In this document: positions 52,611-60,714 of the stretch, piece after piece
Position numbering within the stretch: position 1 is the first letter of the stretch
How the letters are laid out: the number at the start of each line of letters is the position of its first letter
NCBI RefSeq assembly: GCF_002261225.1
Contig: NZ_NEVM01000005.1
Coordinates: 1,054,001-1,118,000 of the forward strand
DNA from: Bordetella genomosp. 10
GTDB taxonomy: Bacteria > Pseudomonadota > Gammaproteobacteria > Burkholderiales > Burkholderiaceae_B
Length of the DNA: 64,000 bases
Reading direction: 5' to 3'
Translations under genes and position numbers: made by a program
Notes under the pieces: model-generated
What the model saw: only the letters and a program-made list of their open reading frames with translations
Database searches by the model: none
Told to the model about the DNA's origin: nothing

Positions 52611-53551
52611 TGCGCGACGTCCTCCTGCAGATCGCTCAGGTCCTCGCCGTCCTGGTCTGCGCCCCGCTCTTGCAGGGGCTGATCCTGCAATGGGAGGAGC
52701 GCGTCCAGCGCGCGCGTGGCCCCGGCATCTTCCAGCCCTACCGCGACCTGTGGAAGCTCTTCCACAAGCAGACCGTCGCGCCCGACACGGCCAGTTTCGT
52801 CTACTGGATCGCGCCGGTGATCGCCTTCACCTGCATGCTCACGGTGCCCATCCTCATCCCCGTCCTGACCGACTTCCCGCTGCCCGAGTCCGACATGGGC
52901 GACATCCTGGGCGGCGGCCTGGTCCTGACGTTCGGCTCCTTCATGATCACCCTGGCCGGCCTGGACAGCGGCAGCGTCTACGGCGGGATGGGGTCGTCGC
53001 GCTCGGTCATGCTGGGCATCCTGGCCGAGCCGACGCTGATCCTGGTGTTCGTCGGCATCACGCTGCTGGCCAAGGCCATGCTGCCCTTCGTGGTCAACCA
53101 CCTGCTGGTCCAGCAGCCGGCGGTCTACTGGAGCCCCGCCCATCTTTTCCTGGTGGCGGCATTCTTCATCCTGCTGCTGGTCGAGACCGACCGGCTGCCG
53201 ATCCACTCCAGCACGCACATCGAGGTCTACATGATCGAGGAGGCGCGCATCCTCGAATACGCCGGCCCGCTGCTGGGCCTGCTGCGCTGGGCGTCGATGA
53301 TGAAGCAATTCATCCTGTACACGATCTTCTGCAACGTGCTGCTGTTTCCGTGGGGGCTGTCCCGCCTGGGCCAGCCCATGGGCGTGCTGGGCAGCCTGGC
53401 GGCGCTGCTGGCGAAATTCTGCGTCGTCGCCCTGGCGGTGGTGTTCGTGGAGACGGCGCAGTCCCGGCTGCGCTATTACCGCTACCAGGAGCCGCTGGCC
53501 GCCTCCTTCCTGCTGGCCATCCTGGCCATCGTCGCCAACCAGCTCAGGTGA
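52607..53551 (+). CDS. Ehr complex membrane subunit, HyfC/NuoH-like
   Basis: A 314-residue NuoH/HyfC/HycD-family protein that anchors the soluble arm and lines the quinone-like channel in complex I relatives. Motifs: ARGPGIFQPYRDLWKLFHKQ, LVETDRLPIHSSTHIEVYMI and EEARILEYAGPLLGLLRWAS. It opens the six-gene operon behind riboswitch 5. GGGAG lies upstream of two adjacent ATG codons (52607, 52610). The role in a NiFe-less complex is unknown. Confidence 0.9.
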   Translation: MMRDVLLQIAQVLAVLVCAPLLQGLILQWEERVQRARGPGIFQPYRDLWKLFHKQTVAPDTASFVYWIAPVIAFTCMLTVPILIPVLTDFPLPESDMGDILGGGLVLTFGSFMITLAGLDSGSVYGGMGSSRSVMLGILAEPTLILVFVGITLLAKAMLPFVVNHLLVQQPAVYWSPAHLFLVAAFFILLLVETDRLPIHSSTHIEVYMIEEARILEYAGPLLGLLRWASMMKQFILYTIFCNVLLFPWGLSRLGQPMGVLGSLAALLAKFCVVALAVVFVETAQSRLRYYRYQEPLAASFLLAILAIVANQLR

Positions 53552-53555
53552 CGCC

Positions 53556-54236
53556 ATGCTCGCCGCGCATCTTTCCCCACTTGCCGCCTCGCTCTTCAGC
53601 CTCCTGGCCATCGGCAGCCTGCTGCTTTCCTTCGTGATGCTGGGCTCGCGCTGGATGAAGGACTACCTGGTGGCGTTCATGGCCCAGTCCTGGCTCATCG
53701 CGGGGCTGTCGGCCTGCGTGGGCTACTACGGCGGCTACGCCGAGCTGTACCTGATCGCCCTGCTGACCGCCCTCTTCCGCGGCGTCCTCCTGCCCTGGAT
53801 GGTGCACCGCGTCGTCGTGCGCCTGGACGTCGAGCGCGAACTGCACGAACGGCTCTCGCCCAGTTTCAGCCTGGTCCTGGGCGCCCTGCTGACGCTGTTC
53901 GCCTTCGTCGTCTCCAGCCACCTGGCCGACTCGCTGCACCTGTCGGGCACCATCGTCGTGCTGGCGCTGACGGTGATGCTGGCGATGAAGCTGCTGGGCT
54001 TCCTGATGCTGTCGGTGCGCGGCGAGGCGATCACGCACGTGCTCGGCCTGCTCGTGCTGGAGAACGGCATCTTTCTCGGCAGCCAGATCCTCGTGCCCGG
54101 CATGCCGCTGCTCATCGAACTGGTGATCCTGTTCGACCTGCTGGTGGTGGTGGCCTGTTTCGGCGTGCTGGTGCGCTATCTCGTCGCCCATGCCGGGGCC
54201 ACCAATGCGCGCGCCCTGCGGCGGCTGGTGGGATAG
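53556..54236 (+). CDS. Ehr complex membrane subunit, HyfE-like
   Basis: A 226-residue hydrophobic protein of the HyfE family (NuoK-related at its C-terminal side). It has MKLLGFLMLSVRGEAITHVL, then LLVLENGIFLGSQ with the membrane Glu of NuoK-type proton channels, and GMPLLIELVILFDLLVVVAC. It starts five bases after the previous stop, and the next gene starts three bases after its own stop. Confidence 0.88.
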   Translation: MLAAHLSPLAASLFSLLAIGSLLLSFVMLGSRWMKDYLVAFMAQSWLIAGLSACVGYYGGYAELYLIALLTALFRGVLLPWMVHRVVVRLDVERELHERLSPSFSLVLGALLTLFAFVVSSHLADSLHLSGTIVVLALTVMLAMKLLGFLMLSVRGEAITHVLGLLVLENGIFLGSQILVPGMPLLIELVILFDLLVVVACFGVLVRYLVAHAGATNARALRRLVG

Positions 54237-54238
54237 CC

Positions 54239-55765
54239 ATGGCCCCTACCCTGCTCGCCCCCCCCCTGCTTGCCATCACGCTGCTCGCGCCGCTCGTTGC
54301 CATCGCGGCGTGCCTGGCCACGCGCCATCCGCGCGTGGCCGAAGCCGCCAACCTGATCGCCGCCATCCTGGTCTTCGCGGCCGTGCTGGGGCTGGTGCGC
54401 GCCAGCGCGGGCGCCACGCAGCGCTATCTCTCCGGCTACATCCTGCTCGACGCCCTGGGCGCCTGGGGGCTGCTGTGCGTGGCCTGCGTCTATCTGCTGG
54501 GCTCCCTCTACGCCATCGGCTACATGCGGATCATGGGCGAGGAAGACCGCCTGCACCGCTTCTACGCCCTGTACGCGGGCTTCGCCTTCACGACCCTGTC
54601 CGGCCCCTTGATGAACAACGTCGGCGTCTACTGGATCGCCATCGAGCTGACCACGCTCATCTCCACCTTCCTGGTCTGCTTCGAACTGGGGCGGGAAAGC
54701 ATCGAGGCGGCATGGAAGTACATCGTCGTCGTCTCGGCCGGCATCAGCCTGGCGCTGCTGGGCACGATCCTGTTCTATTGGGCGGGCAGCCTGGTGCTGG
54801 GGCCGACCTACGACATGACCTGGGAAGCCCTGCGCGACGTCGCGCCGCGCATGGACCCCGCGCTGGCCACCACCGCCTTCCTGCTGGTGGCGGTGGGCTT
54901 CGGCACCAAGGTCGGCCTGGCGCCCATGCACACCTGGCTGCCCGACGCGCACAGCGAAGGCCCGACGCCGGTGTCGGTGATGCTGTCGGGCGCGTTGCTG
55001 AACACGGCCATGATCGGCATCGCGCGCTACCTGCAGATCAGCGACGCCGCGCACATCGGGCGCATTCCCCGCGCCGTCGTGGTCGCGCTGGGCGCCTTCT
55101 CGCTGTTCGTCGCCGCCCTGTTCATCGTGCGCCAGCGCGGCATCAAGCGGCTGCTTGCCTACTCCAGCATCGAACACATGGGCGTGCTGGCGCTCGGCTT
55201 CGGCTTCGGCGGGCCGCTGGGCATCGCCGGCGCGCTGTACCACATGCTGAATCACGCGCTGAACAAATCGCTGATGTTCTTCGGCGCCGGCAACGCGATG
55301 CGCGTATGGCGCAGCAAGCGCATCGCGGCCATACGCGACGTGCCGCGGCGCCTGCCGGTTTCCGGCTGGCTGTGGCTGGCCGGCGCGGTGGCCATCACCG
55401 GCGCGCCGCCCTTCGGCCTGTTCCTGAGCGAGATCGTCATCCTGCGGGCTGGGCTGGCCAGCCCCGACGCCTGGGCCGCCTATGCGATGGTGGCGCTGCT
55501 CATCGTGATCTTCATCGGCTTCCTGAACCATTTCCGCGCCATGTTCTTCGATTCGCCGGCGAATGAAGACGCGGCCGAAGACGCGGCCGCCGCGGATCGC
55601 GCCGCCGCGACGCCGGACGCGCACGGCTTCCCGACGCTGTGGTGCACGGCGCCGATGTGGCTGGCGCTCGTTCCGCTGCTGGCGATGGGACTCTGGTGGC
55701 CGGATTTCTTCTCCCATCTTTTCGACCTGGCCAGCCGGCAACTGGCCGCGGGAGGCGCGCCATGA
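54239..55765 (+). CDS. Ehr complex antiporter-like subunit, HyfF/NuoN-type
   Basis: A 508-residue NuoL/M/N-family protein with about 14 hydrophobic segments. It has WIAIELTTLISTFLVCFELG with the conserved Glu, KVGLAPMHTWLPDAHSEGPT with the conserved Lys, and RGIKRLLAYSSIEHMGVLAL. These residues form the proton path in complex I and Mrp antiporters, so ion pumping is likely kept. The stop overlaps the next gene by ATGA. Confidence 0.9.
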   Translation: MAPTLLAPPLLAITLLAPLVAIAACLATRHPRVAEAANLIAAILVFAAVLGLVRASAGATQRYLSGYILLDALGAWGLLCVACVYLLGSLYAIGYMRIMGEEDRLHRFYALYAGFAFTTLSGPLMNNVGVYWIAIELTTLISTFLVCFELGRESIEAAWKYIVVVSAGISLALLGTILFYWAGSLVLGPTYDMTWEALRDVAPRMDPALATTAFLLVAVGFGTKVGLAPMHTWLPDAHSEGPTPVSVMLSGALLNTAMIGIARYLQISDAAHIGRIPRAVVVALGAFSLFVAALFIVRQRGIKRLLAYSSIEHMGVLALGFGFGGPLGIAGALYHMLNHALNKSLMFFGAGNAMRVWRSKRIAAIRDVPRRLPVSGWLWLAGAVAITGAPPFGLFLSEIVILRAGLASPDAWAAYAMVALLIVIFIGFLNHFRAMFFDSPANEDAAEDAAAADRAAATPDAHGFPTLWCTAPMWLALVPLLAMGLWWPDFFSHLFDLASRQLAAGGAP

Positions 55766-57273
55766 AGCCCGGCATCGGACAGCAAGCCGCGGAGGAAGTC
55801 ACGGTCGACGCGCTGCCCGCGCGCTGCCGGCAGTTGCTGGCCGAAGGCGGCTGCATGCGGTTCGCCTACGTGTGGCTGCCCGACGCGGCGGCGCCGGAGC
55901 TGCGCTACGTGGTCAACCGCTCGCCCTGCGAGCCGCCGGAGACCTGGCGCTGCGCGCCGCGGGACGGCAAGGCGCCCAGCCTGACGCCGCTGGCGCCGCT
56001 GCTGTCCTGGTACGAGCGGGAGATCGCCGACCTGAGCGGCATCGTCTTCGAGGGCCATCCGCAACCCGTGCCCTTGCTGCTGCTGCCGGGCGCGCAGGTG
56101 GATGCCTCCTTGCAGCAGGTCGCGCCGCGGCCGCCGGCGCCGGAAGCGCCGCGCGGCGATCCGCTGCCTTACCACCTGCCCTCGGTCGCGGGGCCGGACT
56201 TCGGCGACGTCCAGCGCTTGCCGTTCGGGCCGATCCGGGCGGACGTCGTCGAATCCGCGCAGTTCGTCTTCCTCTACACGGGCGAAGCCATCCTGCACTA
56301 CCACCCGCAACTCTTCTTCAAGCATCGCGGCATGGAGCGGCGCTTCGAGGGCAAGCCGCCCGCGCTGGGCGTCATCCTGGCCGAGCGAGTGTCCGGCGTC
56401 GGCAGCCTGGCCCACGCGCTGGCCTATTGCCAGGCCATCGAAGCGGCCGCCGGCTGCGCGATTCCGCCGCGGGCGGCGATGGCGCGCGTGATACTGGCCG
56501 AACTGGAACGGCTGTACAACCACCTGCATTTCCTCGGCCAGCTTTGCCACACCACGACATTGAAAGTGGGAGAAGCCGAGGGCAAATACCTGGAAGAACG
56601 CGTCAAGCAGATCAACGCGCGCCTGACCGGCAACCGCTTCCTGCGCAACGTGCTGGCGCCGGGCGGCCTGCGCACCGACCTGCAACTGAACGGGCTGGCG
56701 CCCGCCCTGGCCGCGATCCGTGCGGAATTCGCCGGCTACGCGCGCATGCTGGAGTCCAGCACGCCGCACCTGGACCGCCTGATCACGACGGGCGTGCTGT
56801 CGGAGCAAGTGGCGCGGGACCAGGGCGCCACGGGCCCGGTCGAACGGGCCTCGGGATCGGCGCGCGACCTGCGCCGGGACCTGCCCTACGCCGGCTATGC
56901 CGGCCTGCCCATCGACGTGGCCCAGCGCACGGCGGGCGACGCCCATGCCCGCCAGCAGGTGCGCATCGCGGAAATCGAGGCGAGTTTCACCCTGATCGGC
57001 CTGGCGATCGAGGCGATGCCGGCCGGCGAGACGCGGACGGCATGCCGGGTCGACGCCGGCGCCGAGGGCCTGGGGTGGGCCGAATCGCCCCGCGGCGCCT
57101 TGTACTACGCCGTGCACGCCGATGCCGAGGGCCGCCTGGCGCGGGTGAAGATCAAGTCGCCCAGTTTCTCGAACTGGCGCGCCTTTCCCTTCACCGTGCA
57201 CGACAGCAACATGATGGACTACGCCATCAACGAAGCCAGCTTCGGTTCCACCATGGCGGGCTGCGATCGATAG
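55762..57273 (+). CDS. Ehr complex large subunit, HyfG-like without NiFe ligands
   Basis: A 503-residue fusion of a NuoC-like N-terminal part (to about residue 120) and a NiFe-hydrogenase large-subunit/NuoD-like part. Fold landmarks are kept: LFFKHRGMERRFEGKPP, ERLYNHLHFLGQLCHT and KSPSFSNWRAFPFTVHDSNM. The metal site is not: the N-terminal CxxC of hydrogenases reads ERVSGVGSLAH (Ser211, Gly214), and the C-terminal CxxC is replaced by ASFGSTMAGCDR, like NuoD. It cannot hold a NiFe centre. This marks an energy-converting-hydrogenase-related (Ehr) complex, not a formate hydrogenlyase. Confidence 0.9.
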   Translation: MKPGIGQQAAEEVTVDALPARCRQLLAEGGCMRFAYVWLPDAAAPELRYVVNRSPCEPPETWRCAPRDGKAPSLTPLAPLLSWYEREIADLSGIVFEGHPQPVPLLLLPGAQVDASLQQVAPRPPAPEAPRGDPLPYHLPSVAGPDFGDVQRLPFGPIRADVVESAQFVFLYTGEAILHYHPQLFFKHRGMERRFEGKPPALGVILAERVSGVGSLAHALAYCQAIEAAAGCAIPPRAAMARVILAELERLYNHLHFLGQLCHTTTLKVGEAEGKYLEERVKQINARLTGNRFLRNVLAPGGLRTDLQLNGLAPALAAIRAEFAGYARMLESSTPHLDRLITTGVLSEQVARDQGATGPVERASGSARDLRRDLPYAGYAGLPIDVAQRTAGDAHARQQVRIAEIEASFTLIGLAIEAMPAGETRTACRVDAGAEGLGWAESPRGALYYAVHADAEGRLARVKIKSPSFSNWRAFPFTVHDSNMMDYAINEASFGSTMAGCDR

Positions 57274-57282
57274 GAGCGGACG

Positions 57283-58104
57283 ATGCCACTCTGGACTCTC
57301 TACGGACTGATCAAGGGCAATGCCAGCACGCCATGGCCGTCGCCGGACGGCGCCGCCGCGGACGGACAGGCGGGCGTGCAGGGCATGCCCCGTTTCGATC
57401 CCGGCGCGTGCCGGCAAGGCTGCCGCGAATGCGCCGAGGCCTGTTTGCCGGAAGCCATCGCCTTCACCTCGGACCACACGCCGCCGACGCTGGACTATGG
57501 CCGCTGCATCAACTGCCAGGCCTGCGTGGAGGCCTGTCCGACGGGCGCCTTCACCATTTCGCAGGATTGGGCGTTCGGCGTGCGCCGCCGCGAGGACCTG
57601 GAGTGGGCCGAGACGCTGGCCGCGCCGGCGGCACAACGGTTGCGTCGACAGATCCGGCGCGTCTTCGGCCGCAGCCTCCATGTCCGGCACGTCGACGCCG
57701 GCTCGTGCAACGGCTGCGAGTCGGAGCTGCAAGCGTTGGGCAACCCCTTCTACAACCTGCATCGGCTGGGGATATTCTTCACGCCCTCGCCGCGCTTCGC
57801 CGACCTGCTGCTGGTCACCGGGCCGGTCACCTACGCGATGCGCGGGCCGCTGGAGGAAGCCTATGCGGCCATGCCGGACCCCAGGTTCGTGATGGCGATG
57901 GGGACCTGCGCCGTCTCGGGCGGCGTGGCGCGCGGCGGCTATGCCTGCGGCAACGGGCTGGAGGACGTCCTGCCCGTCGACATCTTCCTGCCCGGCTGTC
58001 CGCCCAACCCCGCCGCCATCATCCACGCCCTGCTGATACTGCTCGAACGCGCGGAGCAGCGCGTGCGCCACGGGAAACTGGCGGAAGGAGAAAACCATGG
58101 GTGA
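57283..58104 (+). CDS. Ehr complex iron-sulfur subunit: ferredoxin fused to NuoB/HyfI-like
   Basis: A 273-residue fusion. Residues 1-115 are a two-cluster ferredoxin (HyfH/HycF-like): GACRQGCRECAEACLPEAI, with a C-x3-C-x2-C-x3-C spacing, and a standard CINCQACVEACPTGA. Residues 130-260 are NuoB/HyfI-like with all proximal-cluster cysteines: SCNGCESELQAL, MGTCAVSGGVARGG and LPGCPPNPAAI. Electron transfer is therefore possible though the partner large subunit lacks NiFe. AGGAG precedes the ATG. In Hyf/Hyc these are two separate genes. Confidence 0.9.
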   Translation: MPLWTLYGLIKGNASTPWPSPDGAAADGQAGVQGMPRFDPGACRQGCRECAEACLPEAIAFTSDHTPPTLDYGRCINCQACVEACPTGAFTISQDWAFGVRRREDLEWAETLAAPAAQRLRRQIRRVFGRSLHVRHVDAGSCNGCESELQALGNPFYNLHRLGIFFTPSPRFADLLLVTGPVTYAMRGPLEEAYAAMPDPRFVMAMGTCAVSGGVARGGYACGNGLEDVLPVDIFLPGCPPNPAAIIHALLILLERAEQRVRHGKLAEGENHG

Positions 58105-60067
58105 CCTGCTTGCGTGGAGCGCGGCGCCCTTGCTCGCCGGGCTGCTCCTGGCCTTTGCCCGGTGGCCGCGAAGCGCGCGCCTGCTGATCGGATTGGCGGC
58201 CGCGCTCGGCGCCGCGTCCGCCGCCTGGGGCCTGGCCCACGAAGGGCAGGCCCTGGCCTTGCCGTGGCGGGTGGCCGGGCAGGCGGTGGCGTTGCGCTAC
58301 GACACGGCGGCGCGATGGCTCATGCTCTTCGGACTGGCGCCGGCCGCGCTGGCGATCTGGATGGGCGCGTCCGCCCGGACCGCGCAAGCCGGGTGGCTGA
58401 TCGGCGCCAGCCTTTCCCTGCTGGGCGCGTGGGGCGTATTCGGCAGCCAGGACGGCTATACGCTGTTGATCGCCTGGGAGGTCATGAGCCTGGGCGGCGC
58501 CGTCATGCTGCTGTCCGAACGACTCGACCGTGACGCCGGCAAGGCGGTGCTGTTCATGCTGGCGCTGCTCGAGGCCGGGGCGGTCGCCATGCTGCTGGCG
58601 GTGCTGCTGCTGGGCCGCGGCGGCGCGGGGCTGGGGGTCGACGACCTGGTGCAAGGCGGGCTGGCGCTCGGCCCGGCCGCCCGCGGCTTCGTCGGCATCC
58701 TGCTGCTGATCGGCTTCGGCGCCAAGCTCGGCATCCTGCCTTTCTACGAATGGCTGCCGCGCGCCTACGGCGTGGGCACGGGCGCCACCGGCGTGGTGTT
58801 GTCGGGGGTGGTGCTGAACGCGGGCTTCTTCGGCTTGTCGCGCGCGTTGATGCAATGGCTGCCGGCCAGCGCGGGGCTGGGGACGGTGGTCGCCGCGGCC
58901 GGGGTGATCTCCGCCATCCTGGCCGCCTTGCAGGCCTTTCAGCAGGACGACTGGCGCCGCCTGCTGGCGTTCTCGTCCGCCGAGAACGCCTCCATCGCCG
59001 TCACGGCCCTGGGCGCGGCCCTCATGTTCCGGGCGGACCGTCATCCCGAACTGGCCGCGCTGGCGTGGACGGTCGCCTTGCTGCACATGGGCGGCCATGC
59101 GCTGGCCAAGGGCGGCCTGCTCCTGTGCGCCGACGCGGTCCACCGCGCCAGCGGCCGGTATGCGATCGCGCAGGATGGCTGGCTGCGGCGCGCGCCATGG
59201 GGTTTTCGCATCGGGGCCTTGCTGTGCACCATGAGCCTGGCCGCCATCCCGCCGCAGATCGGGTTCGCCAGCGAATGGTTCGTCTTCCAGACGCTGTTCC
59301 AGGGCTTTCATCTGGGCAGCCTGCCCGGCCGCCTGGTGCTCGCCCTGGCCGGCGCCGGCATCGCGCTGACCGCGGCGGTCGCCTTCGCCACCTTCGTCAA
59401 GCTGTTCGGCCTGGGCCTGCTCGGCGCCCCCGCGGACCCGGGCGAGGCGCCTCCCATCGCGCGCCGATATGGCGCGAGCGTCGCCATCCTGGGACTGGGC
59501 GTGCTCGTGGCGGCGATCGGCCTGCCGCGCTGGCTGCCCTTGCTCGACGAGCTCGCGACGGCCTCGCTGGGCGTGCATGGCGGGCAGGCCATGGTCAAGG
59601 GCTGGCTGCTGGTCCCGCTGACCGATACCTTCGCCTTCATCTCGCCGTCCAAGCTGGTCATCGCCTTGCCGCTGCTGAGCCTGATTCCGCTTGCCTTGCT
59701 GGCCATCTCGGCGCGCCATCGGCGACGCATTACGCCGGTGTGGTACGGCGGCATGCGCGAGCGCCCGGCGGTCGTGCGCACCACGTCGCTCAGTTTCTCG
59801 AACGCGATGCGCACCTTCTACCGCTTCATCTACCAACCCACCCACGACACCCGCAGGGATACGGACGGCGGTCCGTATTTCCCCAGCACGCTGGAGTTCG
59901 AGCACGGCGTCACCGACGTTTTCGATCTGCTCGTCTTCCGGCCCTTGAAGAACGCGGTATGGAGGGCGGCCGGCTACCTGCGCGCGCTGCAGTCCGGCGA
60001 TTTGAATTTCTACCTGGCCTTGATCGGCGGCCTGCTGGTGTTGATCCTGTGCCTGACTTTCCGCTGA
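58097..60067 (+). CDS. Ehr complex antiporter-like subunit, HyfB/NuoL-type
   Basis: A 656-residue NuoL/HyfB-family protein. Conserved points are LLIAWEVMSLGGAVMLLSER (Glu), GFGAKLGILPFYEWLPRAYG (Lys), AFQQDDWRRLLAFSSAEN and LHMGGHALAKGGLLLCADAV. The C-terminal region has a lateral-helix-like extension ending in a membrane span. It overlaps the previous gene by eight bases and closes the operon. With HyfF it gives two pump-like modules per complex. Confidence 0.9.
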   Translation: MGDLLAWSAAPLLAGLLLAFARWPRSARLLIGLAAALGAASAAWGLAHEGQALALPWRVAGQAVALRYDTAARWLMLFGLAPAALAIWMGASARTAQAGWLIGASLSLLGAWGVFGSQDGYTLLIAWEVMSLGGAVMLLSERLDRDAGKAVLFMLALLEAGAVAMLLAVLLLGRGGAGLGVDDLVQGGLALGPAARGFVGILLLIGFGAKLGILPFYEWLPRAYGVGTGATGVVLSGVVLNAGFFGLSRALMQWLPASAGLGTVVAAAGVISAILAALQAFQQDDWRRLLAFSSAENASIAVTALGAALMFRADRHPELAALAWTVALLHMGGHALAKGGLLLCADAVHRASGRYAIAQDGWLRRAPWGFRIGALLCTMSLAAIPPQIGFASEWFVFQTLFQGFHLGSLPGRLVLALAGAGIALTAAVAFATFVKLFGLGLLGAPADPGEAPPIARRYGASVAILGLGVLVAAIGLPRWLPLLDELATASLGVHGGQAMVKGWLLVPLTDTFAFISPSKLVIALPLLSLIPLALLAISARHRRRITPVWYGGMRERPAVVRTTSLSFSNAMRTFYRFIYQPTHDTRRDTDGGPYFPSTLEFEHGVTDVFDLLVFRPLKNAVWRAAGYLRALQSGDLNFYLALIGGLLVLILCLTFR

Positions 60068-60331
60068 TGCCGCCGATACCCCTGATGCCTCTGATGCCCG
60101 GGCCCGACGCTCGCATCCACGCGCGTGCCCGCATGCATGGACGCGTTGCGAACCCGTTCCGGCCGGCCGCGCCGCCACGCAGGAAGGGATCGGAAGTGAT
60201 AGACTTCATGCCAGGAGATGGCATTCTCCCTGAACCGCCGCAAGGCTGATGATGCCTGGAAAAAACGAGTCGCCTGGAAGGCATGCGCCAACCGGACGAC
60301 TGGTCGATAAACAAGAAACCAGGTTCTCGGC
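60068..60331. other. Leader region of the crcB operon
   Basis: 264 bases between the Ehr operon and crcB. The first 140 bases include a short degenerate repeat of CCTGATGCC-like units (60078-60098) and no gene. The rest is fluoride riboswitch 6 and its hairpin. A TAGACT hexamer at 60200-60205 may be a -10 element. Confidence 0.5.
60211..60259 (+). promoter_or_regulatory. Fluoride riboswitch 6 (crcB operon)
   Basis: CCAGGAGATGGCATTCTCCC, TGAACCGCC and GGCTGATGATGCCTGG. It is the most compact copy, with a GCAA tetraloop on P3 (GCC/GGC) and P1 closed by CCA/TGG. ATGCCT at its 3' end is perfectly complementary to AGGCAT at 60279-60284, giving the competing hairpin. It precedes the crcB gene. Confidence 0.95.
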
Positions 60332-60712
60332 ATGTACAAGACTATTCTCGTCGTGGCGGTCGGCGGCGCATTGGGATCACTCGCCCGCTGGATTCTAGGC
60401 GTTCGCCTCAACCCGATCTTCCCGTCCTTGCCCTACGGCACGCTGGCCGCCAATCTCATCGCCGGCTACATCGTCGGCGTCGCGCTGGCCTTCTTCGCGC
60501 GGATGCCCGGCCTGCCGGGCGAGTGGCGGCTGTTCGTCATCACGGGCCTGATGGGCGGCCTGTCGACGTTCTCGACCTTCTCCGCCGAAGTGGCCACCCA
60601 TCTTCGGAACGAAGAGTTCGGCTGGGCCCTGGGCGAGATCCTCATCCACGTCACCGGCTCCATCGTCATGACGCTCCTTGGCTTCCTGACCATCGCATGG
60701 ATCAGCCGCTGA
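60332..60712 (+). CDS. crcB: Fluoride channel CrcB/Fluc
   Basis: A 126-residue membrane protein with four spans. Motifs [33 protein letters not shown] and [16 protein letters not shown] match Fluc channels, including the Asn and the Phe-box/Ser-Thr track that conduct fluoride. It forms antiparallel dimers and lets fluoride leak out of the cell. It is directly behind riboswitch 6. The presence of both Fluc and CLC-F in one region is uncommon. Confidence 0.97.
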   Translation: MYKTILVVAVGGALGSLARWILGVRLNPIFPSLPYGTLAANLIAGYIVGVALAFFARMPGLPGEWRLFVITGLMGGLSTFSTFSAEVATHLRNEEFGWALGEILIHVTGSIVMTLLGFLTIAWISR

Positions 60713-60714
60713 AC

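Noticed and set aside
55762..57273. Active NiFe hydrogenase / formate hydrogenlyase
   Set aside because: The gene order and fold look like Hyf/Hyc, but both NiFe cysteine pairs are missing and no formate dehydrogenase or maturation genes are present.
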